In this document: one piece after another, positions 31,908-40,774 of the stretch
Layout of the letters: each line of letters starts with the position of its first letter
Position numbering within the stretch: the first letter of the stretch is position 1
DNA from: Streptomyces malachitofuscus
GTDB taxonomy: Bacteria > Actinomycetota > Actinomycetes > Streptomycetales > Streptomycetaceae
Direction: 5' to 3'
Assembly: GCF_014650055.1 (NCBI RefSeq)
Contig: NZ_BMUF01000002.1
Location: 310,001 to 374,000, forward strand
Length of the DNA stretch: 64,000 nucleotides
Position numbers and translations under genes: made by a program
The notes under the pieces: generated by a model
What the model saw: only the letters and a program-made list of their open reading frames with translations
Databases searched by the model: none
What the model was told of the DNA's origin: nothing

Positions 31908-33253
31908 TTGTTCTCAGGCACCTTCCAGCCGCGCGCCATTCGTTCGTCTCCGACAAACCTGGCCTTGATCGCCGCGCCGTGCGCGGGCAGGTCCTCCGCC
32001 TCCGCCAGCGTGACCACGTGGTGCGCGACCTCGGCCAGCGCGTCCTCCGTGTAGTCGACGATGTGGATGCCGCGCAGGAAGGACTGGACGGACAGGCCCG
32101 AGGAGTGGCAGGCGCAGCCACCGGTGGGCAGCACGTGGTTGGAGCCGGCCGCGTAGTCGCCGAGGGAGACCGGGGACCAGGGGCCGACGAAGACCGCTCC
32201 GGCGTTGCGCACCCGGTCGGCGAGCGCGGCGGCGTCGGCGGTCTGGATCTCCAGGTGCTCGGCGCCGTAGGCGTCGACGACGCGCAGGCCCTCGTCGAGG
32301 CCGTCGACCAGGACGATGGCGGACTGGCGGCCGGACAGGGCCGGGACGATCCGGTCGTCGATGTGCCGGGTGGCCTTGACCTGGGGCTCCAGTTCCTTCT
32401 CCACCGCGTCCGCGAGGTCGGCGGAGTCGGTGACCAGGACGGCGGCGGCCAGCGGGTCGTGCTCGGCCTGGCTGATCAGGTCGGCGGCCACGTGCACCGG
32501 GTCGGCGGTGGAGTCGGCGAGGATGGCGATCTCGGTGGGGCCGGCCTCGGCGTCGATGCCGATGCGGCCGGTGAAGTAGCGCTTGGCGGCGGCCACCCAG
32601 ATGTTGCCGGGGCCGGTGACCATGTTCGCCGGCGGGCAGGACTCGGTGCCGTACGCGAACATCGCGACGGCGGTGGCGCCGCCGGCCGCGTAGACCTCGT
32701 CCACACCGAGCAGGGCGCACGCGGCGAGGATCGTCGGGTGCGGCAGCCCGCCGAAGTCGGCCTGGGCGGGTGAGGCGAGCGCCACGGACGGGACTCCGGC
32801 CTCCTGGGCGGGCACGGCGTTCATGATCACCGAGGACGGGTACACGGAGCGGCCGCCCGGCGCGTACAGGCCGACGCGGTCGACCGGGACCCACTTCTCG
32901 GTGACCGTGCCGCCGGGCACGACCTGGGTGGTGTGGGTGGTGCGGCGCTGCTCGCGGTGGACGAGCCGGGCCCGGCGGATGGACTCCTCCAGTGCGGCGC
33001 GCACGGCCGGGTCCAGTTCCTCCAGGGCGCGCGTGAGGACGGCGGCCGGGACCCTCACCTGGTCGAGCTCCACGCCGTCGAACCTCTTGGCGAAGTCGAT
33101 CAGCGCCGCGTCGCCCCGATGATGCACGTCCTCGCAGATGGGCCGCACCTTCTCCAGGGCGGCCGCGACGTCGAAGTCGGCTCGGGGCAGCAGGTCGCGC
33201 AGGGCGGGGCCCTCGGGGAGGGCGTCGCCGCGCAGATCGATTCGCGAGATCAC
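31904..33253 (-). CDS. hisD: histidinol dehydrogenase
   Basis: A 449-aa zinc enzyme that oxidises histidinol to histidine in two NAD+-dependent steps. Family blocks include [42 protein letters not shown] (a zinc ligand) and GAEHLEIQT. The GTG start (33251-33253) was chosen on length and homology to [10 protein letters not shown]. It overlaps the TGA of a 29-codon leader ORF that has a good ribosome-binding site, so hisD may be translated by coupling. It is the first large gene of the his operon. Confidence 0.95.
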   Translation of the reverse strand: MISRIDLRGDALPEGPALRDLLPRADFDVAAALEKVRPICEDVHHRGDAALIDFAKRFDGVELDQVRVPAAVLTRALEELDPAVRAALEESIRRARLVHREQRRTTHTTQVVPGGTVTEKWVPVDRVGLYAPGGRSVYPSSVIMNAVPAQEAGVPSVALASPAQADFGGLPHPTILAACALLGVDEVYAAGGATAVAMFAYGTESCPPANMVTGPGNIWVAAAKRYFTGRIGIDAEAGPTEIAILADSTADPVHVAADLISQAEHDPLAAAVLVTDSADLADAVEKELEPQVKATRHIDDRIVPALSGRQSAIVLVDGLDEGLRVVDAYGAEHLEIQTADAAALADRVRNAGAVFVGPWSPVSLGDYAAGSNHVLPTGGCACHSSGLSVQSFLRGIHIVDYTEDALAEVAHHVVTLAEAEDLPAHGAAIKARFVGDERMARGWKVPENK

Positions 33254-33339
33254 ATGCTCAATTCTCTCAGACCCGCGCGGTGGGCCGTCCTCGCGTTCCA
33301 ATGGTTGATACGAGCCCGCCGTGGTAACGGTCCGCGCAT
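33250..33339 (-). CDS. possible 29-aa leader ORF coupled to hisD
   Basis: The frame begins at the ATG at 33337-33339, after GAAGGAGATCTCGAAAGT, and ends with a TGA overlapping the hisD GTG (GTGA). The peptide is Arg-rich ([15 protein letters not shown]...) with only two histidines, so it is not a classical his attenuator peptide. The ribosome-binding site is far better than the one hisD has on its own. Confidence 0.4.
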   Translation of the reverse strand: MRGPLPRRARINHWNARTAHRAGLRELSM

Positions 33340-33446
33340 ACTTTCGAGATCTCCTTCACTTTCCGTGTTCAACGGGTCACCGCACCGGGCATCACCGGTT
33401 GTACGAAGGAACGAACCGACGAGTATGTGAGGAGGAGGGGAGTTCC

Positions 33447-35024
33447 GTGACCGAGGGGGTGGGACCGGGCGGCGGAGAGCCACCCGAGGACCTGACCGCC
33501 ACGGAGGCCGGGATGTGGCAGGCCTTCCGCAACGGCAGCGTCTACGACCTGAGCAGCGGCGACACCGTCGTCGACGATCCGCACGGAGGGCATCCGTGGG
33601 GACCGGAGCGGACGGTCCGGGCGCGCGTGGTGTGCTGGCTGCTGCTGGACGGTCCGCCCGCGCTGGCCGGCCGGGTGTCGTCGCTGAAGCTGGTCGGGGT
33701 GCGGATCAGCGGCCCGCTGGACCTGGCGGGCGGCACCGTGGTGCCGTACGTGGAGCTGCGCGGCTGCCGCTTCGAGCGGGACGTGCTGCTGCCGGAGGCC
33801 CGCTTCACGACCGTGCGGATGGTGGACTGCTCGATACCGCGCCTGGAGGCGGCCCGGCTGCACACCGAGGGGGATCTGCATCTGCCGCGCTGCCGGTTCC
33901 TGGGCGGCATACGGCTCACGGACGCCAGGATCGGCACGGATCTGCTGCTCAACCAGGCGATCGTGCACCGGGACCGCAGCGGCCGCTCGATCGCCGCGGA
34001 CGGGATGAACGTCGGCCAGGACCTCCAGGCGGAGATGCTGGAGTCGCACGGCGAGCTGAGCCTGCGCAGCGCGACGATAGGCGTCTCGCTGAGCCTGCGC
34101 GGTGCGCGGCTGGGCGACCCGCACTCCCGGCTCGCGCTGAACGCGCCGCAGCTGACCGTCGAGCGCTCGCTGTATCTGACGCCGGCGGGGGTGGGCGCCC
34201 AGGCGCGCAGCGGGATGACCCCGGCGCGCGGGACGCGGATCCAGCGGTTCGAGTGCGAGGGCGGGGTGCGGCTGGACGACGGGCGGTTCGGGGACGCTGT
34301 CGACTTCGAGGGGGCGCGGTTCACCTTCACCGACGAGCAGGAGCTGTCGCTGCGCCGGGTGCAGACGCCGGAGCTGCGCTTCCTCGGGGAGCGGCCGGCG
34401 CGCGGCCGGGTGGTGCTGTCGGGGGCGAAGGTGGTGAACCTGATGGACCGGGCGGACAGCTGGCCGGGCCCCGGCCGGCTGCACATGGGCGGCTTCACCT
34501 ACGAGAACCTGGTGCCGCGCGGCCCGTTCCCGCTGGCGCTGCGGCTGCGCTGGGTGGACGCGGCGAGCGCCGAGTACAACCCGGAGCCGTACGAGCGGCT
34601 GGCCGCGGTGCTGCGGGAGGGCGGGGAGGACGAGGACGCCCGGGAGGTGCTGCTCGCCAAGCAGCGCCGCCGCCGCGAGAGCCTGCCGTTCGCGGCCAAG
34701 CTGTGGGGCTACGCGCAGGACTGGACGGTGGCCTACGGCTACCGGCCGGGCCGGGCCGCGGTGTGGATGGCGGTGCTGTGGGCGGCCGGTTCGCTGGCCT
34801 TCGCCCGCGCGGACCACCCGCCCCTGAAGAGCGGTGAGCACCCGGCCTGGAACCCGGCGCTGTTCGCGCTGGACCTGCTGCTGCCGGTGATCGATCTGGG
34901 CCAGGTCGGCTTCTGGCAGCTGCGCGGCGGCTGGCAATGGCTGTCGGCGGCGTTCATCCTGCTGGGCTGGATCCTGGCGACGACGGTTGCGGCGGGCGCG
35001 ACCCGCACACTGCGGCGCACGTAG
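33447..35024 (+). CDS. membrane protein with beta-helix-like repeats and C-terminal helices
   Basis: A 525-aa protein. Residues about 60-340 contain irregular short repeats (for example VGVRISGPLDLAGG, LRGCRFERDVLLPEARF, LTDARIGTDLLL) that look like a pentapeptide-type or bactofilin-like beta-helix. Near residue 375 an NPEPYERLAAVLREGGED segment leads to a C-terminal region with about three hydrophobic stretches (AAVWMAVLWAAGSLAFA, PALFALDLLLPVIDLGQ, WLSAAFILLGWILATTVAAG) resembling a two-helix ion channel. Streptomyces homologues carry names such as membrane-associated oxidoreductase, for which I see no support. The start follows GGAGGAGGGG. It is divergent from the his operon. Confidence 0.8.
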   Translation: MTEGVGPGGGEPPEDLTATEAGMWQAFRNGSVYDLSSGDTVVDDPHGGHPWGPERTVRARVVCWLLLDGPPALAGRVSSLKLVGVRISGPLDLAGGTVVPYVELRGCRFERDVLLPEARFTTVRMVDCSIPRLEAARLHTEGDLHLPRCRFLGGIRLTDARIGTDLLLNQAIVHRDRSGRSIAADGMNVGQDLQAEMLESHGELSLRSATIGVSLSLRGARLGDPHSRLALNAPQLTVERSLYLTPAGVGAQARSGMTPARGTRIQRFECEGGVRLDDGRFGDAVDFEGARFTFTDEQELSLRRVQTPELRFLGERPARGRVVLSGAKVVNLMDRADSWPGPGRLHMGGFTYENLVPRGPFPLALRLRWVDAASAEYNPEPYERLAAVLREGGEDEDAREVLLAKQRRRRESLPFAAKLWGYAQDWTVAYGYRPGRAAVWMAVLWAAGSLAFARADHPPLKSGEHPAWNPALFALDLLLPVIDLGQVGFWQLRGGWQWLSAAFILLGWILATTVAAGATRTLRRT

Positions 35025-35189
35025 TCCCTCCGCGTGTGACCCGTGAGGCCGGTGAGGTCCGGGAGGCCGGCGCAACGTGAGGGACCGTCTGCTTTTTACC
35101 GGGCCTTGACCGAACCCCGTACAACCTTCCACGAGTTGCGCGCGCCCTCTGGCGCCGCTGTGACCTGCGGTCTTTCAATGGTCGGCACC

Positions 35190-36254
35190 ATGGCTCTGCT
35201 GCACGCGTTCACCCGTACGTCCCGGGTGCGAGGTAAGTCGACGGGCGCCGCGTCCCCCGTCCCCGCCGTCTTGCCCGGCGACGACGAGGTGCTCCTCGAC
35301 GCGCCCGACGACGCGCTGGGCCCGGCGCTGGTCGGGGCCGCGGCCGGGGACCACGCGCCCGCCGTGGAACTGCTCGCCGCCACCCGGCGCACGGGAGCCT
35401 GGGAGCACCGGGACCGGTATGTGCGGCGGCTGGCCACGTTCGCGCGCTCGCGTCCGGAGTGGCTGGACACCTGGCGCGCCCTCGCCCCGCGTGACCCGGA
35501 CGGACTGCTGGTGGACGCCCAGCGGGCCGTGGACCGCGCCTGGGACTCACCGGCGCGGGCCGAGCTGCTGCGCGAGGTGAGCCCGCTGATCACGGCCGCC
35601 GCCCGGGCGGACGGCCGGGACCCGGTGCCATGGCGGCTCGCCCTGGACCACGCCCGGGGCGCGCGGGCCGGCCACACCTACTTCGAGGAGCTGTGGGAGG
35701 CGGCGGTTCGGCGCGCCCCGCACCACCACGGCTGTCATGTGGCGGCCCTGCGCTATCTGGCGTCCTCGTGGCACGGTTCGCACCGGGAGTGCTTCGACTT
35801 CGCGGACCGTGCCGCGCAGGACGCGCCGGAGGGTGCGCTCACGCAGGCGCTGCCGCTGCGGGCGGCGTACGGCTATCTGACGGACGGCTGCGGTCCCGAG
35901 GTGCCGCGGGAACGGCTGGACGCGGCGGCCGACCGCGCCGCGGCCCTGTCCGCCCGGCTGCCCGCCGGACAGCCCTGGCCGGCCGAGCTGCGCAACCTGC
36001 TGACCTACGTTTTGGTGCGGCTGGAGCGCTGGCAGGACGCCCTCGAACAGCTGCGTCTGACCGGGCCCTACGCCACGTCCTTCCCCTGGGAGCGGGGCAC
36101 GGACGACCCGCTCGGGCGGTTCCTGGAGATGCGTCAGAAGGTGCGCGCCACCGTCGCGTCCGGCTCCTCCGCGGCCGGATCCGGCGGCTCCGTCCCGGCC
36201 TTCGGCCGTCCGGGGAATGGGCGGGGAGGACGACTCGGCTCCGGCGACCATTAG
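35190..36254 (+). CDS. conserved hypothetical protein, helical-repeat-like
   Basis: About 354 aa, soluble, Ala/Arg-rich and largely helical, with segments such as YVRRLATFARSRPEWLDTWRAL, HTYFEELWEAAVRRAP and LLTYVLVRLERWQDALEQLRLTG that resemble TPR-like repeats. The last 35 residues are Gly/Ser-rich. No enzymatic motif was recognised. The start is uncertain: an ATG at 35178 or the one at 35190 fits, and neither has a good ribosome-binding site. It is followed 11 bp later by the LON-domain gene, so probably co-transcribed. Confidence 0.65.
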   Translation: MALLHAFTRTSRVRGKSTGAASPVPAVLPGDDEVLLDAPDDALGPALVGAAAGDHAPAVELLAATRRTGAWEHRDRYVRRLATFARSRPEWLDTWRALAPRDPDGLLVDAQRAVDRAWDSPARAELLREVSPLITAAARADGRDPVPWRLALDHARGARAGHTYFEELWEAAVRRAPHHHGCHVAALRYLASSWHGSHRECFDFADRAAQDAPEGALTQALPLRAAYGYLTDGCGPEVPRERLDAAADRAAALSARLPAGQPWPAELRNLLTYVLVRLERWQDALEQLRLTGPYATSFPWERGTDDPLGRFLEMRQKVRATVASGSSAAGSGGSVPAFGRPGNGRGGRLGSGDH

Positions 36255-36265
36255 GCTTTTGCGTC

Positions 36266-37006
36266 GTGACCACCGTCCGGCTCCCGCTCTTCCCCCTGAA
36301 CACGGTGCTGTTCCCGGGGCTCGTGCTCCCGCTCAACGTCTTCGAGGAGCGCTACCGCGCCATGATGCGCGAGCTGCTGAAGACTCCCGAGGACGAGCCG
36401 CGCCGGTTCGCCGTCGTGGCGATCCGCGACGGCCACGAAGTGGCTCCGAGCGCACCTGGGCTGCCCGACCCGACCGCCGTGCCCGACCGGGGCCCCGCGG
36501 CGGGCTTCGGCGCCGATCCGCTGCGCGCCTTCCACAAGGTGGGCTGTATCGCCGACGCGGCGACCGTCCGGGAGCGGGCCGACGGCACCTTCGAGGTACT
36601 GGCGACCGGGACGAACCGGGTGCGGCTGCTGTCGGTCGACGCCTCGGGGCCGTTTCTGACGGCCGAACTGGAGCCGGTGGAGGAGGATCCCGGCGAGGAG
36701 TCGGGGGCCCTGGCGGAGGGGGTGCTGCGGGCGTTCCGCCAGTACCAGAAGCGGCTGGCGGGGGCGCGGGAGCGCTCGCTGGCGACCGGCGCGGAGCTGC
36801 CGGACGAGCCCGGTGTGGTCTCCTACCTGGTCGCCGCCGCGATGATGCTGGACACGCCGACGCGGCAGCGCCTGCTCCAGGCGCCGGACACGGCGTCCCG
36901 GCTCCGGGACGAGCTGAAACTCCTTCGCACGGAGACGGCCATCATCCGTAATCTGCCGTCGTTGCCGGCGTCGGAGCTGACGCGCGGCCCGATGAGTCTC
37001 AACTGA
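36266..37006 (+). CDS. LON substrate-binding-domain protein
   Basis: A 246-aa protein consisting of the Lon N-terminal domain alone, without ATPase or protease parts. Typical features are LPLFPLNTVLFPGLVLPLNVFEERYRAM at the N-terminus and a GCIADAATVRERADGTFEVLATGTNRVRL strand region. Stand-alone versions are widespread in Actinobacteria and their role is not settled. The GTG start (36266-36268) gives exactly the domain border. It lies between the helical protein and ybaK on the same strand. Confidence 0.88.
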   Translation: MTTVRLPLFPLNTVLFPGLVLPLNVFEERYRAMMRELLKTPEDEPRRFAVVAIRDGHEVAPSAPGLPDPTAVPDRGPAAGFGADPLRAFHKVGCIADAATVRERADGTFEVLATGTNRVRLLSVDASGPFLTAELEPVEEDPGEESGALAEGVLRAFRQYQKRLAGARERSLATGAELPDEPGVVSYLVAAAMMLDTPTRQRLLQAPDTASRLRDELKLLRTETAIIRNLPSLPASELTRGPMSLN

Positions 37007-37034
37007 CGTACGACTGTCTGGGGTACCGGCCGGA

Positions 37035-37565
37035 ATGGCGAAGAAGTCCAAGAAGCAGCAGCCCGGGGGAACCCCGGCGACGGTGGCGCTCACCGCGGCG
37101 GGGGTGCCGTTCACGGTGCACTCCTACGACCACGACCCCTCCCACCCCTCCTACGGCGAGGAGGCGGCCGAGGCGATGGGGGTCTCGCCGGACCGCGTGT
37201 TCAAGACGCTGGTGGCGGACGTCGACGGGACGCTGACGGTGGCGGTGGTGCCGGTGGCGGGCCAACTGGATCTGAAGGCCCTGGCGTCGGCGGCCGGCGG
37301 CAAGCGGGCGGCGATGGCCGATCCGGCGCTGGCGGAACGCACCACCGGGTATGTGCGCGGCGGGATCTCGCCGCTGGGCCAGCGCAAGAAGCTGCCGACG
37401 GTCGTGGACGAGTCGGCCACGCTGCACGAGACGATCTGCGTCTCGGCCGGCCGCCGGGGCCTGGAGGTCGAACTCTCCCCGGCCGACCTGGCGAAGCTGA
37501 CGGCCGCGACCCTGGCCCCTATCGGGCGCGTTCAGCCCCTCGACGCCGGTCCCTTCCTCGGCTAG
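37035..37565 (+). CDS. ybaK: YbaK/EbsC-type Cys-tRNA(Pro) deacylase
   Basis: A 176-aa aminoacyl-tRNA editing-domain protein that hydrolyses mischarged Cys-tRNA(Pro). Recognisable stretches are VFKTLVADVDGTLTVAVVPVAGQLDLKAL, with the conserved lysine in VFKTL, and TGYVRGGISPLGQRKKLPTVVD. A Lys-rich N-terminus (MAKKSKKQQPG) precedes the domain. bL37 follows 11 bp after its stop, a link between two translation-related genes. Confidence 0.92.
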   Translation: MAKKSKKQQPGGTPATVALTAAGVPFTVHSYDHDPSHPSYGEEAAEAMGVSPDRVFKTLVADVDGTLTVAVVPVAGQLDLKALASAAGGKRAAMADPALAERTTGYVRGGISPLGQRKKLPTVVDESATLHETICVSAGRRGLEVELSPADLAKLTAATLAPIGRVQPLDAGPFLG

Positions 37566-37576
37566 TGAAAAGGGAC

Positions 37577-37651
37577 ATGTCGAAGCGAACCCGCAAACGC
37601 CGCTGGCGCATCAGGAAACGCCGGGCCAACCACGGCCGCCGCCCCGCCTGA
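37577..37651 (+). CDS. 50S ribosomal protein bL37
   Basis: A 24-aa, very basic peptide read by hand: it starts MSKRTRKRRWRI and ends RANHGRRPA. The KRxRKxR...ANHGxRP pattern matches the tiny ribosomal protein bL37 found in mycobacterial ribosome structures and conserved in Actinobacteria (recalled, not searched). AAAAGGGAC precedes the ATG. It is 11 bp downstream of ybaK and probably on the same transcript. Confidence 0.8.
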   Translation: MSKRTRKRRWRIRKRRANHGRRPA

Positions 37652-37751
37652 CCCCTCCCCGCAACCGCGAGCATCCACGCCACGCCCTCCGTGGACACCC
37701 ACGCCGCGCTCTCCGCGGGCCATCGTGCCTCCCCCAGTGCCTTAAGAGCCT

Positions 37752-37869
37752 GGGAGGTACCCCCATGGCGATGGGGGTCCCCCCGCTCATGGGGGTCCCC
37801 CGCCCGAGCGCAGCCGAGGGTGGGGGAGAAGCCGAGAGTGGGGGAGGGTGGGCGGTGGGGGTACCTCCC
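37752..37869. repeat. 118-bp element with 13-bp terminal inverted repeats
   Basis: GGGAGGTACCCCC (37752-37764) and GGGGGTACCTCCC (37857-37869) are perfect inverted repeats. Inside lies an 8-bp hairpin (37759-37766 with 37771-37778). GCCGAGAGTGGGG occurs at 37831-37843 inside the element and again just beyond it at 37880-37892; a further GCCGAGGGTGGGG lies at 37813-37825. The whole 37652-37965 gap between convergent bL37 and the next gene is made of such repeats and holds no gene. Confidence 0.75.
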
Positions 37870-37899
37870 GCTCGAGCCGAGCCGAGAGTGGGGAAGGCA

Positions 37900-37939
37900 G
37901 CACCCCGCAGGCGCCGGGCTGCGCGAACACCCCCCGCCC
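37900..37939. repeat. 40-bp dispersed repeat (second copy of 17471-17510)
   Basis: This stretch matches 17471-17510 at 36 of 40 positions, including CTGCGCGAACACCCCC. In both places it stands just before the 3' end of a leftward gene and after a rightward gene. Confidence 0.8.
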
Positions 37940-37965
37940 AGCGACAACACCGGGCACCCGGAAGG

Positions 37966-38682
37966 CTACGCCCCCACCCGCGGAGCGAACTGCTCCGGAT
38001 CCCGCGGCCCGAACAACGCCGTCAACCCCAGATGCAGCACCAGCCCCGCGAACGGCCACGCCAGCAGCGCCCCCTTCGCACCCAGCTCCAACGGCGCGTC
38101 GAAGGTCACCCCCTCGCCCACGCTCTTCGCCTGCGCGATCACGTCCTCCGCAGGCCCGAGCCACACTCCCAGCCGCCACGCCAGCACGGACCCCAGCAGT
38201 CCTCCCACCGCCAGCGCCACCACCAGCGGCACACCGCCGCGCCGCCGCACCAGGAACACGACCAGCGCGCTCACCGCACCGAACGCCAGAGCGAGCAGCG
38301 TGAACGTCCCGTCCACCCCGATGCCCTGCTCGCCCTCGGAGTCCTCGAGGTAGACGGCCCAGTTACCGCCGACCACGTCACCCACCAGCGGAACGCGCGG
38401 CGCCAGCCACCACCACAGCACCCCGAGCAGCACTCCGCCGAGCGCCACCGCCACCGCGGTCACGGCGGCCTCCCGCAGTTCCTGCTTCATGCCGGGACCG
38501 TCAGGGTCGTGCCACCAGCCGTGCCGGGGAACCCCGGGACCGGGATACCCGGGGTGCCCGGGGTACGCGGAGGCGCCGGCGTGCCGGGCCGAGTCGGCCG
38601 CGGGCCCGTCGGACGGCGGCTCCCACGCGTCCTGCGCGGAATGCTCGTGCGGGGGCGGTGGTGGTGTCAGTGGAGCGCTCAC
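37966..38682 (-). CDS. membrane protein, function unknown (DUF2567-like)
   Basis: A 238-aa protein with a Pro/His/Gly-rich cytoplasmic N-terminus (residues 1-65) and four predicted helices (about 72-92, 125-146, 152-172 and 205-222). The loop between helices 1 and 2 (NWAVYLEDSEGEQGIG) is acidic. The layout resembles DUF2567-type actinobacterial membrane proteins; no function is known. The GTG start is 34 bp after the end of the ABC permease gene on the same strand, so it may belong to that operon. Confidence 0.72.
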   Translation of the reverse strand: MSAPLTPPPPPHEHSAQDAWEPPSDGPAADSARHAGASAYPGHPGYPGPGVPRHGWWHDPDGPGMKQELREAAVTAVAVALGGVLLGVLWWWLAPRVPLVGDVVGGNWAVYLEDSEGEQGIGVDGTFTLLALAFGAVSALVVFLVRRRGGVPLVVALAVGGLLGSVLAWRLGVWLGPAEDVIAQAKSVGEGVTFDAPLELGAKGALLAWPFAGLVLHLGLTALFGPRDPEQFAPRVGA

Positions 38683-38716
38683 CCTGCCATCGTGCCAGGC
38701 CCGGCTGTGCGGCGCG

Positions 38717-39628
38717 TCACCGGACGGCTGCCCTGCGGTACGCCCACGTCGCCACGGCCAGCGAGATCACGCCGACCACCCCGCAGACGGCGAGGTCACC
38801 GAGGACATGGGCCCAGTCGGGATGCGGTCCGAAGGTCCGCGCGAAGGCCTCGACGCCGTACGTCGACGGCAGCAGGTCACGGGCGAGGCGCACCGCCTCC
38901 GGCATCCGCTCCGGCGGCAGCACGCCCAGCAGCAGCGCCGCGGACATACCGAGCTGGCCGAGCAGTGTGGCCAGCTCCGGCCGGGGCGCGAGCAGACCGA
39001 GGGCCGCTCCGAGCCCGGCGAGCGCGGCGCCCGCGAGCGGGATCACCGCGATCAGGATCCACAGGTGCGCCAGCGGCAGCCCGAACAGCGCGCAGCCGAA
39101 GACGGCGGTCACCACGGTCCCCGGCACGGTGAAGGACGCGTACGCGCCCGCCGCGCCCAGCACCACGGCCGCCGGCGGCACGGGCAGGGTGGCGTAGTGG
39201 TCGAGCCCGCCGCTGGCCCGCAGCTGGCCGAAGTACTGCGCGAGGAGGTTCAGCGCGACGAAGGCGACGACCAGTACCGCCGAGCCGGCGACCACGGCCT
39301 GCGCCTCGCCGCCGCCGTCCACGACCCCGCGCATCAGGATCATGATGCCGATCGACTGGAACGTCGCCACGAACAGCAGCGGGATCCGCGCGACCCGGGC
39401 CCGGGAGAGCTGCGCCCGGTACACGGCGGCCAGCGACGGCCACAGCCGTGCCCGGGGGCCGAGCTCGGCCGCCTCCGGCGCGGCCTCCTCCACGGCCAGG
39501 GCGCCTCCCGGCAGGACTTCGGCGGGTACGACACTCACGTCGTGCTGCTCCCCTTCGGTCGGAGGTTCGCCCGGATCGGCTCCGGCGGTCGTCCTGTTCC
39601 CTACGGATGACACGGCCCGTGTGCTCAC
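38717..39628 (-). CDS. ABC-2-type transporter permease
   Basis: A 303-aa permease with about six transmembrane helices after a 60-residue hydrophilic N-terminus. It is the membrane partner of the ATPase encoded next to it; its GTG start overlaps the ATPase stop as GTGA. Layout and pairing with a DrrA-like ATPase point to an exporter of a small molecule or lipid. The helix pairs around LPVPPAAVVLGAAGAYASF and the DLLPSTYGVEAFARTF segment resemble the ABC-2 group. The substrate is unknown. Confidence 0.88.
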   Translation of the reverse strand: MSTRAVSSVGNRTTAGADPGEPPTEGEQHDVSVVPAEVLPGGALAVEEAAPEAAELGPRARLWPSLAAVYRAQLSRARVARIPLLFVATFQSIGIMILMRGVVDGGGEAQAVVAGSAVLVVAFVALNLLAQYFGQLRASGGLDHYATLPVPPAAVVLGAAGAYASFTVPGTVVTAVFGCALFGLPLAHLWILIAVIPLAGAALAGLGAALGLLAPRPELATLLGQLGMSAALLLGVLPPERMPEAVRLARDLLPSTYGVEAFARTFGPHPDWAHVLGDLAVCGVVGVISLAVATWAYRRAAVR

Positions 39629-40644
39629 GCCTTCACCAGTCCCTGCCGTACGGCGCCGCCCAGCGCCAGGTAGACGTCCTCCAGGCTGGGCGTGGCCAGC
39701 GTGAAGTCGTCCAGGGCGGCGAAGGCGGCCCCGCCGGTGACGGTGGCGACGACCGCGCGGGCCTCCTCGGGCGCCAGCCGCAGGGTCCAGCGGCGGCCGG
39801 ACTCGACGACCCGGTCGCGCAGCGCGGCGACCTCGGGCACGTGCAGGGGCGCGGCCTCGCGCCACACGAGGTCGACCCGGACCTCGCCGGCGACCTGCTC
39901 CTTGAGCCCGGACGGGGTGTCGCAGGCGATGACCCGGCCGCGGTCGAGGACCGCGACCCGGTCGAGGACGGTCTCGGCCTCGATGACGTTGTGGGTGACC
40001 AGCAGGACGGTCGAGCCGTGCTCGGCGCGGCGCCGGTCGACGGCGGCCCACACCGCGCGCCGGGCCACCGGGTCCATGCCGGTGGTGGGCTCGTCGAGCA
40101 CCAGCAGGGGGCGCTCCCCCACCAGCGCGGCGGCGAAGCAGGCGAGCCGGCGCTGGCCCCCGGAGAGCTTCCGCAGCGGGCGCCCGGCGAGCGGGGCGAG
40201 CCCCAGTTCGTCGAGGACGTCGTCCCGCTCGGCCCGCGCCCGGCGCGCGTCGAGCCCGCGCAGCCGGCCGGTGGTCTCGGCGGCGAGGGACACGGTCAGC
40301 TCGTCGAGGGCGCTGGACTCCTGGCCGAGGTAGGCGAGGATGCGGGAGGCCCGCTCGGGGTGACGCACGATGTCGTGGCCGAGGATGTCCACACTGCCGC
40401 TGTCGGGCCGCATCAGGCCGGTCAGCTGGCGTACGAGGGTGGACTTGCCGGCGCCGTTCGGTCCGAGCAGTCCGAAGATCTCACCGCGCCGGATGTCGAG
40501 CGCCACGTCGTCGGTGGCCCTGACCTCGGGCGTCGCGGGCACCCCGCGCCGGCCGCGCACCGCCGGGTAGGTCTTGGTCAGCCCGCGCACCGCACACACG
40601 ACATCACCACCCTGCCGGAAGCCCTGTGCCGCGCGCGTACTCAC
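39625..40644 (-). CDS. ABC transporter ATP-binding protein
   Basis: A roughly 339-aa ATPase with Walker A GPNGAGKST, signature LSGGQ, Walker B LLVLDEPTTGMDP and the switch histidine in VTHN, followed by a C-terminal extension of about 100 residues as in DrrA-like exporters. It energises the permease encoded next. The GTG at 40642-40644 is used, but a GTG at 40597-40599 with an upstream AGGGTGG is an alternative, shortening the protein by 15 residues. Confidence 0.92.
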   Translation of the reverse strand: MSTRAAQGFRQGGDVVCAVRGLTKTYPAVRGRRGVPATPEVRATDDVALDIRRGEIFGLLGPNGAGKSTLVRQLTGLMRPDSGSVDILGHDIVRHPERASRILAYLGQESSALDELTVSLAAETTGRLRGLDARRARAERDDVLDELGLAPLAGRPLRKLSGGQRRLACFAAALVGERPLLVLDEPTTGMDPVARRAVWAAVDRRRAEHGSTVLLVTHNVIEAETVLDRVAVLDRGRVIACDTPSGLKEQVAGEVRVDLVWREAAPLHVPEVAALRDRVVESGRRWTLRLAPEEARAVVATVTGGAAFAALDDFTLATPSLEDVYLALGGAVRQGLVKA

Positions 40645-40774
40645 AAGGGACGAGCCTACGGGGTCCGCGGGCCGGCCCGGCTCCCGGGGCACCCTTGCCC
40701 CGCATTCACGCCATACCCCTCCGAACCCCCGCACCTCACGCCCCCACCCAAACCGACACCGCGGCCCGCCCTCA

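Noticed and set aside
33250..33339. Classical his attenuator peptide
   Set aside because: Only two non-adjacent His codons and no competing hairpins that I could recognise.
33369..35132. Long minus-strand frame opposite the beta-helix-like gene
   Set aside because: The protein is Arg/Gln/His-rich with no domain, typical of an antisense shadow; the plus-strand gene has a good ribosome-binding site.
37752..37869. Insertion sequence
   Set aside because: Inverted ends are present, but there is no transposase frame inside and no target duplication visible.
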